A DNA stretch of 64,000 bases from Siminovitchia acidinfaciens (GCF_003605385.1 NZ_QYTV02000001.1:212946-276945); one strand, 5' to 3'. Positions 40,068 through 49,385 are shown, counted from the stretch's first letter. Notes: a model not told the origin generated them from the letters alone. Made by a program: numbers and translations.

Positions 40068-41051
40068 ATGAGGAATGGTAAACCGCTCGTATGGATTATT
40101 GATGGAGAATGGACCGACCATACAGTTGAAAAAGAATTCTTTGAAAAAAACGGATATGAACTTAGAATTACACATCCGAGAGATTTAAAGAAGGACATGG
40201 CAATATATGGTCCACATGCGTATGGATTGATTGTACAAATATCGTTTGACTGTAATCGAGCATTTATAGAGCAGTTGGAATGCTGCAAAGTGATATGTGT
40301 TTATGGTGTAGGCTATAACAATATCGATTTGAATGCTACGGAGAATAAAGGGATACCTGTTTATAATGTGCCCGATTATTGCATTGATGAAGTGTCTGAT
40401 CATACAGTTGCTCTGATATTTGCTGTTGCCCGCCGTTTAAAAAGCTATAACAAGAAAGTGGAAGAAGGTAAATGGGATGCCCTTGATACACTTCCTATCC
40501 ATAGATTTAAAGACATGACAATTGGTTTACTGGGGTTTGGAAGGATTGCCCGCTCTGTATCCGAAAAAATCAAAGCTACGGGGGCTCGCATTATTGCTCA
40601 CGATAAGTATGTAGATAAACAGGTCTATGAGCACTTTGGAGTTGAGTCTGTTTCTTTGAACGAAGTTCTTCAGCAATCAACGATACTGAGCCTGCACGTT
40701 CCTTTGACGAAGGAAACTGAAAATCTGTTGGATTATGAACGGATGCAGCTTTTACACAAAGGTGCCATGATTGTTAATACATGTAGAGGTGGCGTCATTG
40801 ATGAATTCGCTCTAGCCCGGTTGATTGAATCGGGTCATATTTCAGGTGCGGGAATTGATGTTTTTGAAAAGGAACCATTATCATCTGATCACCCGCTTTT
40901 AAACAATCCAGAAGTAATTATTACGCCTCATTCGTCTTATGTTTCGGAGCAATCTTTTATCGAGCTGAAAAATAAAGTTTGTAGGGTCATTTTCAATGGC
41001 ATAAAAGAAATTCCGCAGCCGAACAAAGTTAACAGAGTATTCGTCAAATAA
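40068..41051 (+). CDS. D-isomer-specific 2-hydroxyacid dehydrogenase family protein
   Basis: 327 aa. NAD-binding GLLGFGRIAR and the catalytic triad Arg (NTCRGGVID), Glu (DVFEKEP) and His (TPHSS) are present. The family oxidises D-2-hydroxy acids or reduces 2-keto acids. Cotranscribed with an L-specific-type dehydrogenase of a different fold (next gene), which suggests use of both stereoisomers of one hydroxy acid. Confidence 0.88.
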   Translation: MRNGKPLVWIIDGEWTDHTVEKEFFEKNGYELRITHPRDLKKDMAIYGPHAYGLIVQISFDCNRAFIEQLECCKVICVYGVGYNNIDLNATENKGIPVYNVPDYCIDEVSDHTVALIFAVARRLKSYNKKVEEGKWDALDTLPIHRFKDMTIGLLGFGRIARSVSEKIKATGARIIAHDKYVDKQVYEHFGVESVSLNEVLQQSTILSLHVPLTKETENLLDYERMQLLHKGAMIVNTCRGGVIDEFALARLIESGHISGAGIDVFEKEPLSSDHPLLNNPEVIITPHSSYVSEQSFIELKNKVCRVIFNGIKEIPQPNKVNRVFVK

Positions 41052-41083
41052 TAGCTTTTTCATAAGGAAAGAAGGGAACTGAA

Positions 41084-42157
41084 TTGGAAAAAAAAATTTG
41101 CGCTAAAAAACTGGGCGATCTATGTGAAAGTATTTTAAGAAAGTACGAGATTTCAGAAAAGTCTGCATCTGATACTGTTAAGTCTCTCATCGATGCGGAC
41201 CTGTTGGGAATAAATAGTCATGGAATCATTAGGCTGCCACTGTATTTGCAAAATTTGAAAGAAGGTTATATTACAAAGGAACCCATTATAAATGAGGTCA
41301 AGACAAGCTTTAATGCTGCTGTACTGGATGGCGGTAATGGGTTAGGGCAGGTTGTTTCCCAACATGCTGTTGATCGGATTATTGAAGAAACAAAGGAAAA
41401 AGATATTTACGCCATTTCGGTACGAAACAGTAATCACTTTGGAACAGCACGATATTGGGCAGACCAATTGCAAGAGCATGGTTTAATAGGAATAGTGACT
41501 TCCAATGTACCTCCAATCATGCCGCCTACCGGAGGTGCCGAAGCGAGGGTAGGTAATAATCCGCTTTCTATAGCAATACCGGCAGGGGAAAGCCAGCCAA
41601 TCATATTGGACATGGCAACAAGCAACGTTCCATTTGGAAGGATTCTTGACTTTCAAAGCAAGGGAAAGGAAATTCCAAAAGGATGGGCTGTAAATGCGGC
41701 TGGGGAGCATACTACAGATCCGGATGAAGTAGTGAAGGGGGGATATCTATTCCCGGTTGGAGGTCCAAAAGGATATGGTTTGTCGGTCATAATAGAGGCA
41801 CTAACCTCGTTATTGAGCAATGGGGCGGTTGGGAACGATATTAGGATACATCACAATACACCTAACAATGTGAGCCATTTCTTTATGGGGATTCGAATAG
41901 ACGCATTCATGGGGCTGGATCAATTTAAGCGCCAAGTTGATTATTATGTTCAGTTTATTAAAAATACAAAAAGAATAGAAGGTGTAGATGAGATATTTTT
42001 ACCGGGAGAAATGGAGGTAAATAAACAAAAGGTTAATGAGAAGGATGGGCTTGCCATTCCTAATTCGCTTCTTACACAATTAGTGGCGTTGGCGGAAGAG
42101 GCGAAGGTTGATGAAGTTTATTTAAGGTCGTTTTATGATGTGGTAACGGAGGGTTAA
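41084..42157 (+). CDS. Malate/L-lactate dehydrogenase family (Ldh2) oxidoreductase
   Basis: 357 aa. Motifs of the NAD(P)-dependent Ldh2/ureidoglycolate dehydrogenase fold: LLGINSHGIIRLPLY, the catalytic-His region VRNSNHFGTARYWA, and MATSNVPFGRI with KGYGLSVIIEAL. TTG start after AAGGAAAGAAGGGA. Last gene of the hisC-like operon before a terminator. Probably oxidises an L-2-hydroxy acid to the 2-keto acid that the aminotransferase then aminates. Confidence 0.88.
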   Translation: MEKKICAKKLGDLCESILRKYEISEKSASDTVKSLIDADLLGINSHGIIRLPLYLQNLKEGYITKEPIINEVKTSFNAAVLDGGNGLGQVVSQHAVDRIIEETKEKDIYAISVRNSNHFGTARYWADQLQEHGLIGIVTSNVPPIMPPTGGAEARVGNNPLSIAIPAGESQPIILDMATSNVPFGRILDFQSKGKEIPKGWAVNAAGEHTTDPDEVVKGGYLFPVGGPKGYGLSVIIEALTSLLSNGAVGNDIRIHHNTPNNVSHFFMGIRIDAFMGLDQFKRQVDYYVQFIKNTKRIEGVDEIFLPGEMEVNKQKVNEKDGLAIPNSLLTQLVALAEEAKVDEVYLRSFYDVVTEG

Positions 42158-42206
42158 TCCGAGTTATTATACGTCATCAGTAAAGATAGATACATAGTAT
42201 TTTATA

Positions 42207-42236
42207 GAGGAGACCTTTGAAAGGGTCTTCTTTTTT
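42207..42236 (+). terminator. Terminator of the hisC-like operon
   Basis: GAGGAGACC/GGGTCTTC stem (with wobble) around a short loop, followed by six T. Confidence 0.85.
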
Positions 42237-42323
42237 AGGCAGAAAAGCCTTTAATGAGCGACTCAAAACTGGGTTTGTGATATAATTTTGATTATTCTAA
42301 ATTGGTGGAAAGGGGATTTGCAT

Positions 42324-43889
42324 ATGTCTCTTTTGTTGACGCAATTTTTGGATCGGGCAGTCCATCTGTATGGTAGAAAACCAGCGATCATTGATGAACT
42401 AGGCAAGCGTTACACCTACGAGGAAGTGAATGAACGAGTTAACAGCCTTTCTTTTGGACTTGCATCTCTTGGTGTAGAAAAAGGGGACCGTGTCGCTTAT
42501 TTGGCACCGAATACTCTGGAAATGTATGAAGGGTTTTATGGGGTTTTTCAAGTCGAAGGTATAATGGTTTCGTTGAATACAAGATTGAAACCGATGGACT
42601 ACGTCTACATTTTAAATCACAGTGAAAGCAAGGTTCTTTTTGTTGATCATGATCTATTAGGGCTTATAAGGCCGGTTCGCGATCAACTGGAAACTGTTGA
42701 AAAAATTGTCGTCCATGGCTTGGCAGAAAATGGACATGGGCTGATTGCATATGACAGATGGCTCTCCTCTTTTCCGTCAACTGATTTTCCGCGTGCGGAT
42801 TTACATGAAGACGATGTCAGCACGCTATTATACACCAGCGGTACAACCGGGAATCCAAAAGGTGTCATGCTTACTCACCGGAATAATTATTTGCATGCTT
42901 TGTCCACGATGCACCATCTGCGTGTAAATGACCGCGATGTGCTGCTACATATTTTGCCGATGTTCCATGTGAACGGCTGGGGTTCTCCTTTTTATTATAC
43001 GGCGAACGGCGCAACGCAAGTGATGCAAAAAGCTGCCGATCCGAAAGTGATTTTAGAAAAGGTTGAAAAATATGGAGTTACGGTTATGCATATGGCCCCT
43101 ACAGTACTCCAATCAATCATGGATCAATATAAAAATGTTCAACCGCAAATTGATCAAGATGTCCGGATTATTGTGGCAGGCTCGGCACCGCCAAAAGCTT
43201 TTATCAAACAGCTTGAAGAAGAAATTGGATGGGAGTTCTATCAAGTGTATGGGATGACAGAAACATCGCCGCTTAGTCTGGCTTCTTATATTTCATCTGA
43301 AAATGAATGCGCTTCCAATGATGATTATTATGAACTAAAAGTCAAAACCGGGTTGGAAATGATCGGCGCTCAAGTTAGGGTCGTAGACGAATTTGGAAAT
43401 GACATTGCAAAAAACGGCAAAGATATCGGAGAAGTGATTGTAAAGGGACCTCTCGTAATGAAAGGATATTGGAAGAACGAAGCGGCGACGAATGAAACAA
43501 TCATCAATGGCTGGCTGCACACAGGAGATATGGGCACCATGGATGAAAATCGCCGCATTCAAGTTGTTGATCGGAAAAAAGATATCATTATTAGCGGAGG
43601 GGAAAATATCTCCACCATTGAAGTGGAAAATGTCATATACGACCATCCTGCAGTAAAAGAGGTGGCTGTCATTGCTGCTCCCCATAAAAAGTGGGGGGAG
43701 ACTCCACATGCTATTGTTGTTGTCCGGGAAGGACATGAAGTGACGGGTTCGGAAATCATCGATTTTACAAGGGAAAGGCTGGCGCACTTCAAATGTCCGA
43801 CAATGGTGACTTTTATGGAAGAGCTTCCCAAAACGGCGAGCGGGAAGATTATGAAGGTGAAGCTTCGTGAACTTACATCACAGCGCTAG
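42324..43889 (+). CDS. AMP-dependent acyl-CoA synthetase/ligase
   Basis: 521 aa of the ANL superfamily. P-loop LLYTSGTTGNPKGVML, YGMTETSPLS, the WLHTGDMG adenylate motif, DRKKDIIISGGENIS and the catalytic Lys near the C-terminus (TASGKIMKVKLREL). It activates a carboxylic acid and joins it to CoA. The ATG at 42324 follows GGAAAGGGG. Next to the GNAT gene, as in related Bacillaceae loci for N-acyl amino acid metabolism, where it may provide the acyl-CoA. The acid is not known. Confidence 0.88.
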   Translation: MSLLLTQFLDRAVHLYGRKPAIIDELGKRYTYEEVNERVNSLSFGLASLGVEKGDRVAYLAPNTLEMYEGFYGVFQVEGIMVSLNTRLKPMDYVYILNHSESKVLFVDHDLLGLIRPVRDQLETVEKIVVHGLAENGHGLIAYDRWLSSFPSTDFPRADLHEDDVSTLLYTSGTTGNPKGVMLTHRNNYLHALSTMHHLRVNDRDVLLHILPMFHVNGWGSPFYYTANGATQVMQKAADPKVILEKVEKYGVTVMHMAPTVLQSIMDQYKNVQPQIDQDVRIIVAGSAPPKAFIKQLEEEIGWEFYQVYGMTETSPLSLASYISSENECASNDDYYELKVKTGLEMIGAQVRVVDEFGNDIAKNGKDIGEVIVKGPLVMKGYWKNEAATNETIINGWLHTGDMGTMDENRRIQVVDRKKDIIISGGENISTIEVENVIYDHPAVKEVAVIAAPHKKWGETPHAIVVVREGHEVTGSEIIDFTRERLAHFKCPTMVTFMEELPKTASGKIMKVKLRELTSQR

Positions 43890-43965
43890 TTTACGCGGCG
43901 TACAATAAAAGCTGATATAATAATAGCAGCTAATAAGAAATTTCAGATAGAAAGAGGGCTGCGCC

Positions 43966-44778
43966 ATGACATCAACTATTGAGATTCGGGTTCTAAGCAG
44001 TAATGAAGAGATGAAACAAATGCAACAGCTAGAGGAGTTCATTTGGCAAGGGGAAGGCGGAATCCCTGCCCATCAGACCATCACCGCCGTTCAAAACGGT
44101 GGTCTCGCAATTGGGGCTTATTCCCAGGGGGAGTTAGTCGGGTTCAGCTATAGTTTTCCAGGATTCAAGGGTGGAAAGACCTATCTTTGCTCGCACAATA
44201 TGGGAATTCATCCGGAGTTTCGTGACAAAGGGATTGGCGCGTCATTAAAAACGCGGCAAAAGGAAGAAGCGGCACTTATAGGCTACGATATGCTGACATG
44301 GACATATGATCCACTGGAAACCCGTAACGGTTATTTGAACTTATCTAAGCTTAGTGCGATCTGCAGTACATACATTGAAAATTGCTACGGAGATTCCGAG
44401 GACGAGTTCAATGCCGGGCTTCCGACGGACCGCTTTAAAGTTGAGTGGTGGATACAAAGCAGGCATGTAAATGAACGCATTCCTACTCCCGTTAGGGACG
44501 ATGCCTATTATATTCCTTTGGAAGATTCCAAGAGTGGTCCGGTGTTGGCCGATGAAGTAAAACTACCTGAAAACGGCCAAATATTGGTGCCCGTTCCTGC
44601 GGCATTTCAAACAATCAAGCAGGAAGATATGAAGCTTGCATTGGATTGGAGATTGAAGACCCGCGCCGTTTTTCAGCAGCTTTTTCAAAACGGTTATGCG
44701 GCGATTTCCTTGGAGAGAAGCGAAGAAGGGCCTGTGCATCATTACTTGTTGGTGAAAAGATCTGAACTTCAAATTTAA
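43966..44778 (+). CDS. GNAT acyltransferase, probable D-amino acid N-succinyltransferase
   Basis: 270 aa. The acetyl-CoA fold core is at about residues 75-105 (MGIHPEFRDKGIGASLKTRQKEEA), with an extended C-terminal domain. In Geobacillus kaustophilus such a protein, together with N-succinylamino acid racemase and a desuccinylase, converts D- to L-amino acids. The racemase and an M20 amidohydrolase occur here at 53516-55796, but separated from this gene by the 8.7-kb module 2. Assignment by family and nearby genes. Confidence 0.75.
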   Translation: MTSTIEIRVLSSNEEMKQMQQLEEFIWQGEGGIPAHQTITAVQNGGLAIGAYSQGELVGFSYSFPGFKGGKTYLCSHNMGIHPEFRDKGIGASLKTRQKEEAALIGYDMLTWTYDPLETRNGYLNLSKLSAICSTYIENCYGDSEDEFNAGLPTDRFKVEWWIQSRHVNERIPTPVRDDAYYIPLEDSKSGPVLADEVKLPENGQILVPVPAAFQTIKQEDMKLALDWRLKTRAVFQQLFQNGYAAISLERSEEGPVHHYLLVKRSELQI

Positions 44779-44790
44779 ATAACGAGCAAA

Positions 44791-44830
44791 AAGGGAAGAC
44801 ACTGAGACTTTCTCAATGTCTTCCTTTTTT
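44791..44830. terminator. Bidirectional terminator
   Basis: AAGGGAAGACA-TGAG pairs with CTCA-TGTCTTCCTT and is followed by a T run. It separates the GNAT gene from the convergent module 2 operon. Confidence 0.9.
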
Positions 44831-44843
44831 GGACACATTCCTC

Positions 44844-46088
44844 TTACCGGCTAACAACAATTTTTCCTCTTTTCATGACTGTCTGTACAATATTTGTTCC
44901 AAGTTCATAAGCGATGTGTTTATAGGACGGGACATTCCAAATCTGCAAGTCCGCAAGTTTGCCAGGCTCAATGGTCCCTCTATCATCCAGATCCAATGCC
45001 TTGGCTCCTCCGTATGTTGCGGCTTTGATTGCTTCTTCCACGGAGAATTGGTACAGTCTGCATGCTAGATTGATTACGAACTGCATTGATTCCGTGTAGC
45101 AGGCGGGACACAGATCGGTCGCCAGGGCGACTTTGACGCCCTTATCCAGCATTTTCCGCGCGTCAAATGGACGCATATGCCCAACTGCAAAATCAAGCGC
45201 TGGCATCAACACAGCGGTGACATCTGTTTTTGCCAGGCGGTCCATGACGTCTTCAGGCGTATAGTTCATATGGTCAACGGAAACTATATTCATCTCTGCT
45301 GCCAGGTCCGATCCGCCAATATAGGAATAGGCATCTGCATGGATTTTCGGTTTCATGCCGTGCTTCATCCCTACCTCTAGTATCTGTCTGGATTCTTCCG
45401 CGGTAAAATAGCCGTCGTCACACCATGAGTCACAGAATTCCGCAAGTTTGCGTTCAGCCACTTTCGGAATCATGTCATTAATGATCACGTCGATATACTC
45501 TTCCTTTGTCAATCCTTCAGGAAAACCATGCGCTCCCAAAAAGGTGTTGAGGACGTCCACCGGTGTTTCACGGTCGAGTCTCCTTCCAACCTCCAGGATT
45601 TTCAACTCACTCTCTATAGTTAGGCCATATCCGCTCTTGCTCTCCACAGTTGTAATTCCATAACGCAGCATGTTCAGCAGACGCTTTTTCGACTGTTCAA
45701 ACAACTCATCCTCTGATTGATCACGGGTTAATTCTACAGTCCGGTTTGGGCCGGCAGTCATTCCGAGTTTTTTCAACTGATTCGAGTCTCCGGAAACTTT
45801 GGCAGCATATTCCTCCACGCGTGATCCGGAAAACACTAGATGGGTATGGGAATCAACGAATCCGGGTGCCACCACCTTATTGGAGGCATCTATGAAAGAG
45901 GCATCACTAAGATTGAAATCCCTTAATAGCTCTTCATTTGTGCCGACACCGGCAATTTTTTCATCTTTAATGGCAATCCAGGCATTTTCTAGGATTCCCA
46001 AGTCATTAGGCCCCCCTACTGCGCAGGTGATCACCTCTTTGGCATTTTTAATGACAGTATCTATTTTTATTTTTGTTGTAGTAGGCAT
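44844..46088 (-). CDS. Imidazolonepropionase family amidohydrolase (copy 2)
   Basis: 414 aa, very similar along its length to copy 1 (31073-32323) and with the same zinc ligands (DSHTHLVFSGSR, KIHADA, ALATDLCP). The Ala after HAD and the CPA substitution are shared. Last gene of the HpaBC operon. There it should open an imidazolone made by ring hydroxylation rather than by urocanase, for instance imidazoloneacetate. The ATG at 46088 is chosen because AAAGGAGAA is 9 nt upstream; the TTG at 46097 abuts it. Confidence 0.87.
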   Translation of the reverse strand: MPTTTKIKIDTVIKNAKEVITCAVGGPNDLGILENAWIAIKDEKIAGVGTNEELLRDFNLSDASFIDASNKVVAPGFVDSHTHLVFSGSRVEEYAAKVSGDSNQLKKLGMTAGPNRTVELTRDQSEDELFEQSKKRLLNMLRYGITTVESKSGYGLTIESELKILEVGRRLDRETPVDVLNTFLGAHGFPEGLTKEEYIDVIINDMIPKVAERKLAEFCDSWCDDGYFTAEESRQILEVGMKHGMKPKIHADAYSYIGGSDLAAEMNIVSVDHMNYTPEDVMDRLAKTDVTAVLMPALDFAVGHMRPFDARKMLDKGVKVALATDLCPACYTESMQFVINLACRLYQFSVEEAIKAATYGGAKALDLDDRGTIEPGKLADLQIWNVPSYKHIAYELGTNIVQTVMKRGKIVVSR

Positions 46089-46121
46089 AGAATCCAATTC
46101 TCCTTTTATAAAAAATATGAT

Positions 46122-47279
46122 TTAGTCATTTTTATGCAGGTTGTACCAAGATTGGATCAAGCTGACTGTATATCTGGCAGTATTTACAAGGTTCTTAATG
46201 CTGATATGCTCTTGGAAAGTGTGGATATTTCTGAACCCATTCCCCAAAGTAATGCAGGTCAAGTTGTTTTCATTTAAATTATTTGTATCCGCCCCGCCGA
46301 GAGTTCTTGTCAGCCAAGGGTGAACCTGTATCTGCTCTGCTGCATCAAGCGCAATTTTAGCCAATTGATGGCCTTTATCTACCTGAAAACCGGAATATTT
46401 CTTATCAATCTTATTAACTACTTTGCCGCCATGTTCTTCGGCAGCCCTCGAAGCGGCACTGAAAATGAGGTCAAGTTGTTCATCCAACCCAGCTTTATTA
46501 AAACAGCGAACCTCCCCAGTCATTTTTACACTGCCCGGAATGATAGAGGAAAGTTCACCACCGTGAATTAGTCCCACATTAACCAAAGTTTCCTCATCAA
46601 TTTTTCCAACCTTAACATTTTTGATGATATCGGCTGCGATCTCAAACGCGTAAATACCCTCTTCAGGGTTTAATCCGATATGGGAAGACTTGCCGATAAC
46701 CTCTAGATGAAATTTACTGCTGTATGGTCCTTGTAATATAATTTGGCCAACGTCACCGCTGCTGTCGAACACATACCCGAAATCACTTTTTACCTTCGAA
46801 TAATCTAAATAACGGGAACCTTGTAAAGCCTGCTGCTCGTTAACCGTTAAAATTAATTCAATGGGACCTGAGGGAATGTCATTCTCTTGAACATATCGGA
46901 TTGCTTCCAGATAAGCCGTCAATGCTGCCCGGTCATCAGCCCCTAATATGGTCGTCCCGTCGCTATATATGACGCCGTCTTTTATTACCGGTTTTAAACC
47001 CTCGGTAGGTAGTACCGTATCCATATGGGTGGAAAAAAATAATGGCGGTATACTGGAATCAGTACCTTCCCAATATGCAATTAGATTTCCAATTTCACCT
47101 TTAAAATTTACATTGGCTTCATCAAATTGAATAAAAAATCCCATGCCAGTCAGTTCATTCTCCAGCATTTCCGCAATATTTTTCTCTCTTCCGCTTGGTG
47201 CATTCACCTTAGCCCATTCAAGAAAGCTATTTACAACTTCTTCTTCATCCAATTGAATATTTTTCAAAACAAGGCTCAT
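46122..47279 (-). CDS. M20-family metallohydrolase (copy 2)
   Basis: 385 aa, paralogue of 32344-33510. STHMDTV, GADDRAALTAYLEA, VNEQQALQG (catalytic Glu, but Gln in place of the usual metal-ligand Glu), FDSSGDVG and NIHTFQE are present. Paired with a HutI paralogue just as copy 1 is, so the two genes probably perform consecutive steps: ring opening, then hydrolysis of the formimino product (formiminoaspartate if the pathway starts from imidazoleacetate). AAAGGAG precedes the ATG. Confidence 0.8.
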   Translation of the reverse strand: MSLVLKNIQLDEEEVVNSFLEWAKVNAPSGREKNIAEMLENELTGMGFFIQFDEANVNFKGEIGNLIAYWEGTDSSIPPLFFSTHMDTVLPTEGLKPVIKDGVIYSDGTTILGADDRAALTAYLEAIRYVQENDIPSGPIELILTVNEQQALQGSRYLDYSKVKSDFGYVFDSSGDVGQIILQGPYSSKFHLEVIGKSSHIGLNPEEGIYAFEIAADIIKNVKVGKIDEETLVNVGLIHGGELSSIIPGSVKMTGEVRCFNKAGLDEQLDLIFSAASRAAEEHGGKVVNKIDKKYSGFQVDKGHQLAKIALDAAEQIQVHPWLTRTLGGADTNNLNENNLTCITLGNGFRNIHTFQEHISIKNLVNTARYTVSLIQSWYNLHKND

Positions 47280-47308
47280 TTTTAGAGTCTCCTTTCTGGG
47301 TATGGCAC

Positions 47309-47848
47309 TTAAACATTAACAGTTTGCCAGCCTAAGAGCTGTTCCGCCTTAGCGGTCATATTATTGGCAATCAAATGTCGTATGCGGGTGGAAGAGATAA
47401 TTTCCCCATCCTGGCAACAGACCAAATCCAAACTATTCACATGAAAGTTTTGTTTTAGTGTATCGATATCCCCATTACGATTCACTCCAAATTTGAAATC
47501 TTTTCCAACCCATATGCTCAATGGGTTCATGTTGCGGATTTCATTGAGAAATACCTTGGCTTCCCGGGAGGCGTAAAAGGAATCAAAAGGTGCAACAACA
47601 GTATGGTCTACGTCTAACCGCTGAAGCCGCTCCAGTTTTACCGGCAAAGAAGCAAGCTGCAGCTTTTTTTGAAAATGAACCCTCGGCGGTGGATCAAACG
47701 TATAGACAACTAACGGCACCTGCATCCAATCTGCCTGAGTTTTTGCTTGTCGGATCAACTGTTGGTGGCCTCTGTGAACCCCATCAAAAGCGCCTATGAC
47801 CAAAACAGAAGCAGTAAGATTTAAAGTATCGCAGGAATAGATCCGCAT
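47309..47848 (-). CDS. Stand-alone FMN adenylyltransferase (FAD synthetase domain)
   Basis: 179 aa, equal to the N-terminal half of bifunctional RibF: VIGAFDGVHRGHQQL nucleotide-binding motif, FDPPPRVHF, GKDFKFGVNRNGDIDTL and the ISSTRIR motif. The riboflavin kinase domain is absent. It would make FAD from FMN and ATP, probably supplying the flavin monooxygenase encoded next to it. The organism's housekeeping RibF must lie elsewhere. Confidence 0.85.
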   Translation of the reverse strand: MRIYSCDTLNLTASVLVIGAFDGVHRGHQQLIRQAKTQADWMQVPLVVYTFDPPPRVHFQKKLQLASLPVKLERLQRLDVDHTVVAPFDSFYASREAKVFLNEIRNMNPLSIWVGKDFKFGVNRNGDIDTLKQNFHVNSLDLVCCQDGEIISSTRIRHLIANNMTAKAEQLLGWQTVNV

Positions 47849-47900
47849 GGATGATCACCCCTTTTATTCTTAAAAGGAGAACAGGCACAAAGCCTGTTCC

Positions 47901-49361
47901 TTAAACTTGAAGTTCCGCTTTTTCAGAAAAGATATTTGCCGCTTTTCGAACCATCTGACGGGACGGCTCAAGGTCAAAGTTATTGAAAGCTGCTTGATAC
48001 TGAGTGAATGGAGGTCCTTGAGCAAACAACTCAAACGTTGTTTGGTGTCCACCGCGTGATGAATTTAGCAAGTCGCGGGCAAAGAATAACAATTTGGTGC
48101 GGTCTTCGGCATCCCATCCGGCAAGTGAATAATATTTATCGATATATTCCTTCACTTCAGGGTGCTGGATCGTCATGGAGTCAGGAGTGACAGCCAATTG
48201 TCCGCCTACAAGTTCTCTTGTAAGGTGCAACATGTCATTAAAATTCGAGATTGCCTGGATCCGACCTGTATAAAGCAGTGATTGATTTGGCATCAGCAAA
48301 CCCCCGCTACTTTCTTCAGCTTCAGAAACGGCAGCCGTCAAGTGGGCATTGATTGACTCCCTATAGCAAATTAGTTTTGTTATTTTTTCCTGTACCGCTG
48401 GAATCTTGGTTAGCCCAGTTTGTTCCGCATTCAAGACAGCTGTGCCCAAAAGCAGATCCGCGCGGCGCAAAAGTCGAATTACATAGTTGAAGGCGGAGTA
48501 TCTGTGTACCGTCTTTCTGATAAACTGGACAGATTTAAGGTTGTTATGGAAAAGAACGTTTTCCCACGGGATTAACACTTTGTCAAAAATCAATAAAGTG
48601 TCAATTTCATCAAATTGTGTAGAAATTGGATAATCAATCGGGTTTTGATTTCTGCCATGGGATGTACGGCAAATGTGCTTTAAGCCAGGGGATCCCATGT
48701 CACAAATAAATCCGGATGCATAAGGAAGCATGCTTTCGTCTGTCCAGTTTGAGATAGTAGGCTTGACGAACGCTTGATGTGCATAGGCTGCAGCTGTCTC
48801 AAACTTAGCACCGCTTACGACGATTCCACGGTCATTTTCTTCGACCACGTGCAAAAGATTCGTATCACTTCCGGCTTTTCCCGCAAAAAGTTTGCTGCGG
48901 TCACCTTTCGGATCGGTGTTGGCAGAAACATGGAACAGATCCAAGCGAGAAATCCTTTCGATATGATTTTTAATGTTTTCAGTATAGGTAGGATCAATCT
49001 CATTTAACGATTCTTGTGCATCATAAAGGGACCACATTTCCCCGATTGTCTCATCGCCGACTCGATAGACAACTCCGCCCAAGTCATCAAGAACTGTTTC
49101 CACATACTTGCGGATTGCCTTGAGGTCAGCCTTTGTCTCAGGCATCTTGTACCCCCGGCAGATTGTGCCATCAGAAGTATCCACAGTACAAATATTCTTG
49201 TACTTTTCTTCATGATTCATATCATACATTCTGGCTTTTGCCTCAATGATGGGTCGTAGCGAAGGATGTTCCGCAATGTTTTGTATTTTTTCTCCATCGA
49301 TATATACCTCACGGCCGTCATTTAACGATTCCATATATTCCTGGCCTGTCATTAACGCCAT
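47901..49361 (-). CDS. HpaB-type FADH2-dependent monooxygenase
   Basis: 486 aa of the 4-hydroxyphenylacetate 3-hydroxylase large-component family: the start TGQEYMESLNDGREVYIDGEKI, the FAD-region motif NTDPKGDRS, CDMGSPGLKHICR and VLIPWENVLFHNN. It uses FADH2 from a separate reductase to hydroxylate an aromatic ring. With HutI and M20 paralogues in the same operon, the ring is probably an imidazole (compare imidazoleacetate monooxygenase of histamine breakdown); a phenol is less likely. GGAGGA precedes the ATG. Confidence 0.85.
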   Translation of the reverse strand: MALMTGQEYMESLNDGREVYIDGEKIQNIAEHPSLRPIIEAKARMYDMNHEEKYKNICTVDTSDGTICRGYKMPETKADLKAIRKYVETVLDDLGGVVYRVGDETIGEMWSLYDAQESLNEIDPTYTENIKNHIERISRLDLFHVSANTDPKGDRSKLFAGKAGSDTNLLHVVEENDRGIVVSGAKFETAAAYAHQAFVKPTISNWTDESMLPYASGFICDMGSPGLKHICRTSHGRNQNPIDYPISTQFDEIDTLLIFDKVLIPWENVLFHNNLKSVQFIRKTVHRYSAFNYVIRLLRRADLLLGTAVLNAEQTGLTKIPAVQEKITKLICYRESINAHLTAAVSEAEESSGGLLMPNQSLLYTGRIQAISNFNDMLHLTRELVGGQLAVTPDSMTIQHPEVKEYIDKYYSLAGWDAEDRTKLLFFARDLLNSSRGGHQTTFELFAQGPPFTQYQAAFNNFDLEPSRQMVRKAANIFSEKAELQV

Positions 49362-49385
49362 TGTTCATTCCTCCTACAAAGTGTT

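Noticed and set aside
42324-43889. Acyl-CoA synthetase as part of the imidazole pathway
   Set aside because: It lies beyond the terminator at 42207, has no sigma-54 promoter or activator site, and groups better with the GNAT gene.
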